This document shows, one piece after another, positions 1-8,417 of a DNA stretch of 64,000 bases. How positions within the stretch are numbered: the stretch's first letter is position 1; the number at the start of each line of letters is the position of its first letter. Location of the stretch: contig NZ_BAAARY010000001.1 in the NCBI RefSeq assembly GCF_039532605.1, positions 558,001-622,000 on the forward strand. Direction: 5' to 3'. Both the position numbers and the translations under genes were made by a program. The notes beneath the pieces were generated by a model. It was not told the origin of the DNA and did not search any database. It saw nothing but the letters and a program-made list of their open reading frames with translations. Source of the stretch: Pilimelia columellifera (GTDB taxonomy: Bacteria > Actinomycetota > Actinomycetes > Mycobacteriales > Micromonosporaceae).

Positions 1-1
1 G

Positions 2-625
2 CGCGACCAGAACCTGCGCGCCGACACGTCGCCGGAGAAGCTGGCCGCGCTGCGTCCGGTGTTCGGCGCCCGGGGCCCGCACGCCGCCGAGGCCACGATG
101 ACGGCCGGAAACTCCTCGCCGCTCACCGACGGGGCTGCTGTCGTCCTGTTGGCCTCGCCGGAGTGGGCGGCCGCCCACAGCCTGCCGGTCCTGGCCTACC
201 TGGACGACGCTGAGACTGCGGCGGTTGACTTCGTTCACGGCGCCGAGGGCCTGCTCATGGCCCCGGTGTACGCGGTCCCGCGGCTGCTGGCGCGCAATGG
301 CCTGGCGTTGGCCGACTTCGACTACTACGAGCTGCACGAGGCGTTCGCCTCGCAGGTGTTGGCGACCTTGGCCGCGTGGGAGTCGCCGGAGTTCTGCAAG
401 GAGAAGCTGGGCCTGGACGCGCCGTTGGGGCGGATCGTCCGGGACCGGCTGAACGTCCACGGTTCGTCGCTGGCCGCCGGACACCCGTTCGCCGCCACCG
501 GCGGCCGGATCGTCGCGACGCTCGCGAAGCTGCTGTCCCGGCTCGACAAGCCGGGCCGGGGTCTCATCTCGATCTGCGCCGCCGGCGGGCAGGGCGTCAC
601 CGCGCTGCTGTCAACCCCGCGCTGA
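2..625 (+). CDS. Thiolase (acetyl-CoA acyltransferase), 3' part only
   Basis: C-terminal 207 residues of a thiolase, open at the left window edge. Thiolases condense or cleave acyl-CoA in fatty-acid and ketone metabolism in the cytoplasm. Visible are the NEAF-equivalent block (ELHEAFASQ), the second thiolase signature NVHGSSLAAGHPFAATG with its catalytic His, and the C-terminal CAAGGQG loop with the catalytic Cys. The insert around residues 105-140 (SPEFCKEKLG) resembles long FadI-like enzymes rather than short biosynthetic thiolases. The N-terminal half with the nucleophilic Cys lies outside the window, so substrate class cannot be set. Ends 37 bases before a convergent gene. Confidence 0.9.
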   Translation, partial: RDQNLRADTSPEKLAALRPVFGARGPHAAEATMTAGNSSPLTDGAAVVLLASPEWAAAHSLPVLAYLDDAETAAVDFVHGAEGLLMAPVYAVPRLLARNGLALADFDYYELHEAFASQVLATLAAWESPEFCKEKLGLDAPLGRIVRDRLNVHGSSLAAGHPFAATGGRIVATLAKLLSRLDKPGRGLISICAAGGQGVTALLSTPR

Positions 626-661
626 CCGAGATGGTCCAGCGTTGACCGCTCCCGTGCCGGC

Positions 662-1012
662 TCAGCCCGCGGCGGCGACAGGGGCCGCGTGCGCGCCTGA
701 CGGCTTGACCGCGACCACTACTGCCGTCCCGTAGGCGCAGATCTCGATCCAGGCCGCGGTGAGGTCGCGGTGGTCGAAGCGCATCCCGACGACGGCGTTG
801 GCGCCGCGGTGGCGGGCGTTCTGGGCCATCCGCTCGACCGCCTCCTCCCGCCACCGGGTGAGCGACTCGAACATCTTGGGGTTCGTTCCGCCGTGAAGCG
901 ACTTGATGCCCTCCGCGAACGGGTTGTTGGAGCGCGCGGTGATGCCGATCACCTCGCCGAGGACCTCGCAGATCTCGTAACCGGGAAGGCTGTCCGTGGT
1001 AGCGACCAACAT
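662..1012 (-). CDS. YbjQ/UPF0145 family protein
   Basis: 116-residue protein of the YbjQ (UPF0145, DUF74) family, predicted pentameric heavy-metal-binding-like proteins with no firmly established function. The N-terminal TTDSLPGYEI strand, the GEVIGITARS turn and the RGANAVVGMRFD block are typical of the family. The length is normal. It is convergent with the thiolase and divergent from purB. The start at 1012 is the first ATG before the conserved strand. Confidence 0.85.
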   Translation of the reverse strand: MLVATTDSLPGYEICEVLGEVIGITARSNNPFAEGIKSLHGGTNPKMFESLTRWREEAVERMAQNARHRGANAVVGMRFDHRDLTAAWIEICAYGTAVVVAVKPSGAHAAPVAAAG

Positions 1013-1167
1013 GTCCGAACGGTACCGACGCCGCGGCCGCTATAGAGCCTTTTCCCGCTATTGTCGGTTTTTGGGACGATCAATTACTTAGAGTGATGGT
1101 GGCTGTGGTTGTTGCGTTCACCGGCGCCTCCCGGCGCGCGTCCAGGGGTCGTCGGAGCCGTGCAAGG

Positions 1168-2607
1168 ATGTCGGGCGTGACCAAGCCAGCCATGCCCAAC
1201 GTGCTCGCCGCCCGCTACGCCTCGGCCGACCTGGTCGCTCTGTGGTCGCCGGAGGAGAAGGTCCGGACGGAGCGCCGCCTCTGGCTTGCCGTCCTACGCG
1301 CCCAACGTGACCTGGGAGTTCCGCTGCCGGACGGGGTCGTCGAGGCGTACGAGCGGGTGCTCGACAACGTCGACCTCAACTCCATCGCCGCCCGCGAGCG
1401 GGTCACCCGCCACGACGTGAAAGCCCGGATCGAGGAGTTCAGCGCCCTCGCCGGCCACGAGCACATCCACAAGGGAATGACGTCCCGTGACCTCACCGAG
1501 AACGTCGAGCAGCTCCAGATCCGCGCGTCGCTGGAACTCGTCCGCGACCGCATGATCGCCGCGATGGCCCGCCTCGGGGCCCGCGCCGCCGAGTACTCGG
1601 ATCTGGTCATGACCGGGCGCTCGCACAACGTCGCCGCCCAGGCGACCACCCTCGGTAAGCGGTTCGCCTCCGCCGCCGAGGAGATGCTCATCGCCCATGA
1701 GCGGATAACGGACCTCATCGACCGCTACCCGCTGCGCGGCATCAAGGGCCCGGTCGGCACCGCCGCCGACCAGCTCGACCTCTTCGACGGCGACGAGGAG
1801 AAGATCCGGACGCTGGAGCAGCGGGTCGCCGAGCACCTGGGCTTCAAACGGGTCCTCGACAGCGTCGGGCAGGTGTACCCGCGCTCGCTGGACTTCGACG
1901 TGGTCGCGGCCCTCGCCCAGGCCGCCGCCGGTCCGTCCTCGTTGGCTACGACGATCCGGCTCATGGTCGGCCAGGAGCTGGCCACCGAGGGCTTCAGGAA
2001 GGGCCAGGTCGGCTCGTCGGCGATGCCGCACAAGATGAACACCCGTTCGTCGGAGCGGATCAACGGTTTTGCCGTGATCATCCGGGGCTATCTGTCGATG
2101 GTCGGCGAGCTGGCCGGCGACCAATGGAACGAGGGCGACGTGTCGTGCTCGGTGGTCCGCCGGGTCGCCCTGCCGGACGCCTTCTTCGCGTTGGACGGCC
2201 TCTTCCAGACCTTCCTCACCGTGCTCGACGAGTTCGGCGCCTACCCGGCGGTCATCGCCCGCGAGCTCGACCGGTTCCTGCCTTTCCTGGCCACCACGAA
2301 GATTCTGGTCGGCGCGACGCGTCGTGGCGTCGGCCGCGAGGTCGCCCACGAGGCCATCAAGGAGCACGCGGTGGCGGTCGCGCTGGCGATGCGGGAGAAG
2401 GGCGCTACCGAGAACGACCTCCTCGACCGCCTCGCCGCCGACGAACGGTTGCGGCTGACCCGCGCCGACATCGACCTGCTGGTGGTCAGCCGGACGGCGT
2501 TCATCGGTGCGGCGGCATCGCAGATCGAGTCGGTGCTGCGGCGGGTCGGCGAGGTCGTCGACGCCAATCCGGTGGCGTCGATGTACGCGCCGGCGCCGAT
2601 CCTGTAG
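1168..2607 (+). CDS. purB: Adenylosuccinate lyase PurB
   Basis: Cleaves SAICAR to AICAR and adenylosuccinate to AMP, releasing fumarate. The 479-residue protein shows the lyase signature GSSAMPHKMN, the TSRDLTENV motif and the TGRSHNVAAQATT catalytic-His region. An in-frame start exists at 1093, but the sequence from 1093 to 1167 encodes an Arg-rich stretch unlike the family. The ATG at 1168 has a GGAG at 1154-1157, so 1168 is chosen; ATG 1192 is also possible. It is the first of several purine genes here, about 0.9 kb upstream of purSQL. Confidence 0.95.
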   Translation: MSGVTKPAMPNVLAARYASADLVALWSPEEKVRTERRLWLAVLRAQRDLGVPLPDGVVEAYERVLDNVDLNSIAARERVTRHDVKARIEEFSALAGHEHIHKGMTSRDLTENVEQLQIRASLELVRDRMIAAMARLGARAAEYSDLVMTGRSHNVAAQATTLGKRFASAAEEMLIAHERITDLIDRYPLRGIKGPVGTAADQLDLFDGDEEKIRTLEQRVAEHLGFKRVLDSVGQVYPRSLDFDVVAALAQAAAGPSSLATTIRLMVGQELATEGFRKGQVGSSAMPHKMNTRSSERINGFAVIIRGYLSMVGELAGDQWNEGDVSCSVVRRVALPDAFFALDGLFQTFLTVLDEFGAYPAVIARELDRFLPFLATTKILVGATRRGVGREVAHEAIKEHAVAVALAMREKGATENDLLDRLAADERLRLTRADIDLLVVSRTAFIGAAASQIESVLRRVGEVVDANPVASMYAPAPIL

Positions 2608-2679
2608 CCGTTGGGGGGGTAGCGCTGTAGCCGTGGGGAGTGGCGGTCCGGTGGCGGGCGCCGTGGCGAAGGAGCTGTG

Positions 2680-3288
2680 ATGGACGCCGTTCTCATCGCG
2701 TTGACGGCATTCGTGCTGATTCTGCCGGTGGAGCTGCCGGACAAGACCTTCGTCGCCACCCTCGTGCTCAGCACCCGCTATCCGCCCCTGCCGGTCTGGC
2801 TCGGCGTCGTCGCCGCGTTCGGCGTCCAGTGCCTCATCGCCGTCACTGCCGGCCACTGGCTCGGCAAGCTGCCGCAGTTGCCGGTGTCGCTGGCCGCCGC
2901 CGCGCTGTTCCTGGTCGGGGCTGTCGTGCTGGCGCGTGGGGCCAGGAGCGCCGACGCGGAGGAGGCTGAGCAGGAGGCCGAGTTCTCGGCCAAGGTCGCC
3001 GGCGGCGCGAAAGGGTGGCGGGCCGCGGCGGCCAGTTTCGTCGTCCTGTTCACCGCTGAGTGGGGCGATCTGTCGCAGTTCCTGGTCGCCGGTCTCGTGG
3101 CCAAGGGTCAGCCCGCCGTGCCGGTGTTCTTCGGGGCCTGGGCGGCGCTGGCGACCATCTCCGGCCTGGCGGTGTTGTTCGGCCGGGTGCTGCTCGCCAG
3201 GGTGCGGCTGGCCATTGTCCGGTACGTGGCCGCCGGGGTGTGCGCAACGCTCGCGGTGATCACCGTGGTGACGGCGTTCACGTCCTGA
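2680..3288 (+). CDS. Gdt1/TMEM165 (UPF0016) family membrane cation transporter
   Basis: 202-residue polytopic membrane protein. The two inverted family motifs are present as ELPDKT near the N-terminus and EWGDLSQ in the second half. In this family the acidic residues line a Ca2+/Mn2+ transport path. A charged Glu/Ala-rich loop (about residues 88-108) separates the two three-helix repeats. An AAGGAG at 2669-2674 supports the ATG at 2680 over the adjacent GTG at 2677. The Mn2+/Ca2+ substrate is inferred from the family, not shown by the sequence. Confidence 0.85.
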   Translation: MDAVLIALTAFVLILPVELPDKTFVATLVLSTRYPPLPVWLGVVAAFGVQCLIAVTAGHWLGKLPQLPVSLAAAALFLVGAVVLARGARSADAEEAEQEAEFSAKVAGGAKGWRAAAASFVVLFTAEWGDLSQFLVAGLVAKGQPAVPVFFGAWAALATISGLAVLFGRVLLARVRLAIVRYVAAGVCATLAVITVVTAFTS

Positions 3289-3464
3289 CCAGGGCAGTCA
3301 CCCTGCCGGTGCAGAACTCGCCCGTCCGGGTAGGCTGGGCCCGGTTCAATCAGCGCCCAACCCGCAGTTACGCAGGACCAACACGCCGGACCGGCGCGGC
3401 GCGGGGATCAGACGCCGTGCGCCGGCAACGCGCACCGCGCAGGACGTAGTCAGGAGTACCGCCA
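3289..3464 (+). promoter_or_regulatory. Intergenic leader before purSQL
   Basis: 176 bases with no credible gene, placed directly before the purS-purQ-purL run and therefore the likely promoter region. I see no recognisable riboswitch. A GTTCAATC stretch recalls a tRNA T-loop, but there is no accompanying cloverleaf. The AGGAG at 3452-3456 is the purS ribosome binding site. Confidence 0.4.
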
Positions 3465-3716
3465 GTGGCTCGCGTCGTCGTTGACGTCATGCTCAAGCCC
3501 GAGATCCTCGACCCGCAGGGTCAGGCCGTGGCCAACGCCCTGCCGCGGCTGGGCATCGCCGGGGTCGCCTCGGTGCGGATCGGCCGGCACGTCGAGATCG
3601 AGTTCGATGGGGACGTCGACCTGGAGAAGGCCCGCGAGATCGCCGACAAGCTGCTCGCCAACCCTGTCATCGAGGACTTCGAGGTCTCGGTTCAGGAAGC
3701 TGGTCTGGGCACGTGA
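3465..3716 (+). CDS. purS: Phosphoribosylformylglycinamidine synthase subunit PurS
   Basis: 83-residue PurS, the small dimeric subunit that bridges PurQ and PurL in the multi-subunit FGAM synthase (purine step 4). The N-terminal VDVMLKPEILDPQG and the C-terminal NPVIEDFEV are characteristic. It starts at GTG 3465 behind AGGAG with an 8-base spacer, and overlaps purQ by 4 bases, consistent with translational coupling and 1:1 complex assembly. Confidence 0.95.
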   Translation: MARVVVDVMLKPEILDPQGQAVANALPRLGIAGVASVRIGRHVEIEFDGDVDLEKAREIADKLLANPVIEDFEVSVQEAGLGT

Positions 3717-4432
3717 GCGCGCGCGTCGGTGTAGTCACCTTCCCCGGTTCGCTCGACGACGGCGACGCCGCCCGGGCCGTCCGGTTGGCCGGCGCGGAAG
3801 CGGTGCGCCTGTGGCACGCGGACGCCGACCTGCACGGCGTCGACGCGGTCGTCCTGCCTGGTGGGTTCTCGTACGGCGACTACCTGCGCTGCGGCGCGAT
3901 CGCCCGGTTTGCCCCGGTCATGCAGACCTTGGCGGACGCCGCCCGGGGCGGCCTGCCGGTCCTCGGCATCTGCAACGGCTTCCAGATTCTGTGCGAGGCG
4001 CACCTGTTGCCCGGCGCGCTGACCCGCAACCAGCACCTGCATTTCCGTAACCGGGACCAGATGCTGCGGATCGAGTCGACCGCGACGGCGTTCACCAACG
4101 GCTTCGAGCCCGGCCAGGAGATCCTCATTCCGGTAAAGAACGGCGAGGGCTGCTACGTCGCTGACGAGCGCACCCTCGACGAGTTGGAGGCGACCGGCCG
4201 GGTCGTCGCCCGCTACCTGCAGGGCAATCCGAACGGCTCGCAGCGCGACATCGCCGCGATCGCCAACGAGGCGGGCAACGTCGTCGGCATCATGCCGCAC
4301 CCGGAGCACGCCGTGGAGGCGTTGACCGGTCCGTCGCTGGACGGGCTGGGCTTCTTCACCTCGGTCCTCACGCATCTCGCCGGCACGGCCGCCCTGCCAG
4401 CCGGCGCCAACGCCTCGGGAGTCTCCGCATGA
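3713..4432 (+). CDS. purQ: Phosphoribosylformylglycinamidine synthase subunit PurQ
   Basis: 239-residue class I glutamine amidotransferase supplying ammonia to PurL. Motifs seen: GGFSYGDYLR, the nucleophile elbow LGICNGFQIL with the catalytic Cys, and the MPHPEHAVE block carrying the catalytic His and Glu. It overlaps purS upstream and purL downstream by 4 bases each. About 15 Ala/Gly-rich residues follow the fold's usual end. Confidence 0.95.
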   Translation: MSARVGVVTFPGSLDDGDAARAVRLAGAEAVRLWHADADLHGVDAVVLPGGFSYGDYLRCGAIARFAPVMQTLADAARGGLPVLGICNGFQILCEAHLLPGALTRNQHLHFRNRDQMLRIESTATAFTNGFEPGQEILIPVKNGEGCYVADERTLDELEATGRVVARYLQGNPNGSQRDIAAIANEAGNVVGIMPHPEHAVEALTGPSLDGLGFFTSVLTHLAGTAALPAGANASGVSA

Positions 4433-7032
4433 CCACCGAACCCGCAACCCCGCAGCCGGCGCCGCCGGTGGTGGTCGAGGGACCGGCCGTCGACCAGCCC
4501 CCGGCCGTCGAACAGCCCGCCGCGGGTGGCTTCGCCGACGTGGCCATCGATGCTGAGCCAGCCGATGTGGACACGGTCGAGCGCGCCGCCGGCACCCCCG
4601 AGGAATCGCAGCCGTACGCCGAGTTGGGCCTCCAGGACGACGAGTACGAGCGGATCCGGGAGATCCTGGGCCGTCGTCCCACCCAGGCCGAGCTGGCCAT
4701 GTACTCGATCATGTGGAGCGAGCACTGCTCCTACAAGTCGAGCAAGGTGCACCTGCGCCAGTTCGGGGAGAAGGCCCCCAAGAGCGACCGGATGCTCGCC
4801 GGCATCGGCGAGAACGCCGGCGTCGTGCGGATCACCGACGAGTTGGCGGTCACCTTCAAGGTCGAGTCGCACAACCACCCGAGCTTCGTCGAGCCGTACC
4901 AGGGCGCGGCGACCGGCGTCGGCGGCATCGTCCGCGACATCCTCGCCATGGGCGCCCGTCCGGTCGCGGTGATGGACCCGCTGCGCTTCGGCGCGGCCGA
5001 CCACCCCGACACCGCGCGCGTCTTTCCTGGCGTCGTCGCCGGCATCGGCGGCTACGGCAACTGCCTCGGTCTGCCCAACATCGGCGGCGAGGTCGTCTTC
5101 GACCCCTGCTACCAGGGCAACCCGTTGGTGAACGCGTTGTCGATCGGCGTGCTGCCGGTGTCGCGACTGCAGAACAAGGCTGCCGCGGGCGTCGGCAACG
5201 TCGTCATCCTCATGGGCGCCAAGACCGGCCGCGACGGTATCGGCGGCGTCTCGGTGCTCGCCAGCGCCACCTTCGACGAGGAGAGCGAGCAGCGTCGCCC
5301 GTCGGTGCAGGTCGGTGACCCGTTCATCGAGAAGCTGCTCATCGAGTCCTGTCTGGAGATCTACGACGCGGGTCTGGTCACCGGCATCCAGGATCTCGGC
5401 GGCGCCGGCCTGACCTGCGCGCTGACCGAAACGGCGGCCGCCGCCGGCACCGGCATGCGGGTGGAGCTGGAGAAGGTTCCGCTGCGCGAGGCGTCAATGG
5501 AGCCGCACGAGATCCTGGCCAGCGAATCCCAGGAGCGGATGCTGCTCATCATCGAGCCGGCCAAGCTCGACGCGGTATTGGCGATCGCCGACAAGTGGGG
5601 CGTGCTCGCCACCGCGATCGGCGTTGTCACCGAACCGGACCCCGATGCCAAGTCCGGCCGGCTGATCATCACTTGGCGTGGGCAGATCGTTGTGGACGCT
5701 CCCCCCGGGTCCCTGGCCGACGACGGCCCGGTGTACGCCCGGCCGATGCGCGAGCCCTCGGACCTCATCCTGCTCCAGGCGGACCGCGCCGAGACCCTGC
5801 CCCGTCCGGCCACCCCGGGCGAGCTGCGGCAGACCCTGCTGACGATGATCGGGTCGCCGAACCTGTGCGACAAGTCCTGGGTCACCGAGCAGTACGACCG
5901 CTACGTCCTGGGCAACACCGTGCTCGCCCAACCAGAGGACGCCGGTGTCATCCGCATCGACGAGGAGTCCGGCGTCGGCGTCGCCATCTCGCTGGACGGC
6001 AACGGCCGGTACGCGCGCCTCGATCCGTACAACGGGGCGAAGCTGGCGCTGGCCGAGTCGTACCGGAACGTGGCCGTCGCCGGCGGCACCCCCATCGCGG
6101 TGACGAACTGCCTGAACTTCGGCTCGCCGGAGGACCCGGGCGTCATGTGGCAGTTCGCCGAGGCGGTACGCGGTCTCGCCGACGGCTGCCAGGAGCTGGG
6201 AATCCCGGTCACCGGCGGCAACGTGTCGTTCTACAACCAGACCGGCTCGGTCGCCATCCACCCGACGCCGGTGGTCGGCGTGCTCGGCCTGGTCGAGGAC
6301 GTCAACGCCCGGGTTCCGATGGGCTTCGGCTCGGATGGCGACGTCATCATGCTGCTCGGCGAGACCCGCACTGAGCTGTCTGGCTCGGAGTGGGCCTGGG
6401 TGACCCACCAGCACCTCGGCGGCCAGCCGCCGAAGGTCGACCTGGCGGCTGAGCGGGCGCTGGCCACGCTCATGGGACAGGCGGCGAGGTCAGGGCTGGT
6501 GAGCACCGCCCACGACCTGTCCGACGGCGGCCTCGCCCAGGCGTTGGTCGAGTCGTGCCTGCGGCGTGGTTTCGGCGCCCAGATCGCGCTGCCGGAGGGC
6601 CTTGACCCGTTCGTCCAGCTGTTCTCCGAGTCCACTGCCCGGGCGGTGGTGGCGGTGCCGCGCGGCCACGAGAAGGCCTTCGCCGCGCTCTGCGACGAGC
6701 AGGGCGTACCGTGGTCGGCTCTCGGCGTCGTCGATTCGGCGAGCAGGTCCCTGTCCTTCCGTGACCTGTTCTCGGTGAGCATGGACGAGCTGCGCGAGGC
6801 TCACACGGCGACGCTGCCACGCCTGTTCGGCGCCGCCGCGACCGACGCCGGCGCCGAGGCCGACGACGCCGGCGCCGTGGCCGCGCCTTCGCCGAAGGCG
6901 GCGGAGACCACGACCGACGCCGAGCCCGCGACCGGCGCCGACGGCGAGCCCGCCGAGCCGGAGCCGGTCCAGTCCGCTGACGCCCCCTCGGCGCCTGGCG
7001 GGACGGACCAGGATGGCGACGCGCGCGGCTGA
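4429..7032 (+). CDS. purL: Phosphoribosylformylglycinamidine synthase subunit PurL with long disordered ends
   Basis: Synthase subunit converting FGAR plus ammonia and ATP to FGAM. The conserved core runs from about residue 63 to 801, normal for small-type PurL, with MWSEHCSYKSSK, KVESHNHPSF, GAATGVGGIVRD, QDLGGAGL and TGGNVSFYNQ all present. The 867-residue total comes from two extra tails: about 60 Pro/Ala/Glu-rich residues at the N-terminus and about 66 Ala/Asp/Glu/Pro-rich residues at the C-terminus, both acidic and low in complexity. The start overlaps purQ by 4 bases, so the N-terminal tail looks real. The last 20 bases overlap the next gene. Confidence 0.95.
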   Translation: MTTEPATPQPAPPVVVEGPAVDQPPAVEQPAAGGFADVAIDAEPADVDTVERAAGTPEESQPYAELGLQDDEYERIREILGRRPTQAELAMYSIMWSEHCSYKSSKVHLRQFGEKAPKSDRMLAGIGENAGVVRITDELAVTFKVESHNHPSFVEPYQGAATGVGGIVRDILAMGARPVAVMDPLRFGAADHPDTARVFPGVVAGIGGYGNCLGLPNIGGEVVFDPCYQGNPLVNALSIGVLPVSRLQNKAAAGVGNVVILMGAKTGRDGIGGVSVLASATFDEESEQRRPSVQVGDPFIEKLLIESCLEIYDAGLVTGIQDLGGAGLTCALTETAAAAGTGMRVELEKVPLREASMEPHEILASESQERMLLIIEPAKLDAVLAIADKWGVLATAIGVVTEPDPDAKSGRLIITWRGQIVVDAPPGSLADDGPVYARPMREPSDLILLQADRAETLPRPATPGELRQTLLTMIGSPNLCDKSWVTEQYDRYVLGNTVLAQPEDAGVIRIDEESGVGVAISLDGNGRYARLDPYNGAKLALAESYRNVAVAGGTPIAVTNCLNFGSPEDPGVMWQFAEAVRGLADGCQELGIPVTGGNVSFYNQTGSVAIHPTPVVGVLGLVEDVNARVPMGFGSDGDVIMLLGETRTELSGSEWAWVTHQHLGGQPPKVDLAAERALATLMGQAARSGLVSTAHDLSDGGLAQALVESCLRRGFGAQIALPEGLDPFVQLFSESTARAVVAVPRGHEKAFAALCDEQGVPWSALGVVDSASRSLSFRDLFSVSMDELREAHTATLPRLFGAAATDAGAEADDAGAVAAPSPKAAETTTDAEPATGADGEPAEPEPVQSADAPSAPGGTDQDGDARG

Positions 7033-7786
7033 CCCCACCTACGGCCAGGATGGCGCCGGCGTCCGCTTCGACTGGGGCGTCGCCGGCGCCGCGGCGCTCT
7101 CCAAGGGCTGTCGGGCGCTGGTGGTGGTCGATGTCCTGTCGTTCACCACGGCGGTGGACATCGCCGTCAGCCGCGGAATCCGGGTGCACCCGTTCCCCTG
7201 GGGGGCTCAGGCCCACGAATATGGGCGTCGCGTGGGCGCGGCGGTCGCTGTCGGCCGCGGCGCCGGCGACGCGGAGCACCCGTGGACGTTGTCCCCGGCC
7301 GCGCTGGCCACCGCGCCGTTCGTGGAGAACCTTGTGCTGCCGTCGCCGAACGGATCGGCGATCTGCGCCACCGCCAGCGCGACCGGGCTGCCGGTGCTGG
7401 CCGCCTGCGCCCGCAACGCCGGGGCAGTGGCGCGGTGGCTCCGCTCGCACGGTTTCGGCGCCATGGACGCCCCGGTCGGCGTGGTCGCCGCCGGCGAGCA
7501 GTGGCCGGATGGTCGACTGCGACCATGCGTCGCCGACCTGCTGGGCGCCGCGCTGGTCCTGGACGGTCTGGTGGATTCGCCCGGTGGACTCTCCGTGGAG
7601 GCCGCCATGACTGTGGCGACGCTCGCGGCCCGGCCGGACGTGTCGGCCGCGATCCGGGGCTGCGTCTCGGGTCGGGAACTGGCCCAGCTCGGGTACCCGC
7701 TCGATGTCGAAGCGGCGGCCGCGGTGGGGGTCTCCGAGGTGGCGCCGTTGCTACGGGACGGGGCGTTCCACCCCGCCGTTCGCTAG
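7013..7786 (+). CDS. 2-phosphosulfolactate phosphatase (ComB) family protein
   Basis: 257 residues matching the ComB family, Mg-dependent acid phosphatases named for coenzyme M synthesis in methanogens. VVVDVLSFTTAVDIA (metal-binding Asp), LPSPNGSAI and VVAAGEQWPDGRLRPC are visible. Actinomycetes do not make coenzyme M, so the physiological substrate is unknown. It overlaps the 3' end of purL by 20 bases in another frame, suggesting co-transcription with purSQL. Confidence 0.8.
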   Translation: MATRAADPTYGQDGAGVRFDWGVAGAAALSKGCRALVVVDVLSFTTAVDIAVSRGIRVHPFPWGAQAHEYGRRVGAAVAVGRGAGDAEHPWTLSPAALATAPFVENLVLPSPNGSAICATASATGLPVLAACARNAGAVARWLRSHGFGAMDAPVGVVAAGEQWPDGRLRPCVADLLGAALVLDGLVDSPGGLSVEAAMTVATLAARPDVSAAIRGCVSGRELAQLGYPLDVEAAAAVGVSEVAPLLRDGAFHPAVR

Positions 7787-7894
7787 AGCGTGTCTCGCGG
7801 ATGATGGAGTGTGGTCAGGGCCGCGCTCGTGCGATCCACGAGTCGTCGACCATCCACTTCTGGATGCCCTACGCGGCGAGCAAAGGACGTCACC

Positions 7895-8350
7895 GTGACG
7901 ATTCGCCCGCCGGCCGCCCGACCACATGCCTCCTCCGGGGCGGTCTTCTTTGATGAGCGCGGCCACCTGTTGTTGGTTGACCCTGTGTACAAGCCGTATT
8001 GGAATCTGGTCGGCGGCGCGATCGACGCCGGCGAGACGCCTCGGTCGGCGTGCGCACGGGAGGTGCATGAGGAGCTGGGGGTCCGGTTCCCGATCGGCGA
8101 CCTGCTGGTCAGCGCCTGGCTGACGTTCCCTGATCGGCAGCATTTCTACTTCGTCTTCGACGGCGCGACGCTCACCAGTGCGGATATCGATGCCATCCGG
8201 CTCGACCCCGCGGAGCTGGGCGCGAAGAGGTTCGTGACCGCGGATGCTGCGAGGGTCTTGGTTCCGCCGTGGCTCGTTCCGGTCATCGACGCCGTGCTCG
8301 ACGCCCGCAGCACGGGTGGGCAGCGGTATCTGGAACTGGACGGCAGGTAG
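7895..8350 (+). CDS. NUDIX hydrolase
   Basis: 151-residue NUDIX protein. The full Nudix box is present, with GGAIDAGE, seven residues, then REVHEELGV, which forms the metal and pyrophosphate site. Family members hydrolyse nucleoside diphosphates linked to another moiety; the substrate is not predictable here. The GTG at 7895 is chosen because AAAGGA at 7882-7887 precedes it by 7 bases. The frame is open further upstream to 7811, but that stretch is Arg/Ser-rich and unlike the family. Convergent with the sugar ABC operon. Confidence 0.85.
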   Translation: MTIRPPAARPHASSGAVFFDERGHLLLVDPVYKPYWNLVGGAIDAGETPRSACAREVHEELGVRFPIGDLLVSAWLTFPDRQHFYFVFDGATLTSADIDAIRLDPAELGAKRFVTADAARVLVPPWLVPVIDAVLDARSTGGQRYLELDGR

Positions 8351-8417
8351 CGGCCGAAAGCCGCAGCGTGAATCTGTAGCCGCGGTCCTCGTGGCGTCAG
8401 TGGCGTCCGGTCGACGG

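Noticed and set aside
1294..2856. 520-codon open frame opposite purB
   Set aside because: Shadow of purB; composition and lack of motifs argue against coding.
3310..3400. tRNA-like GTTCAATC and possible stems before purS
   Set aside because: No complete cloverleaf, no anticodon stem or CCA; treated as promoter region.
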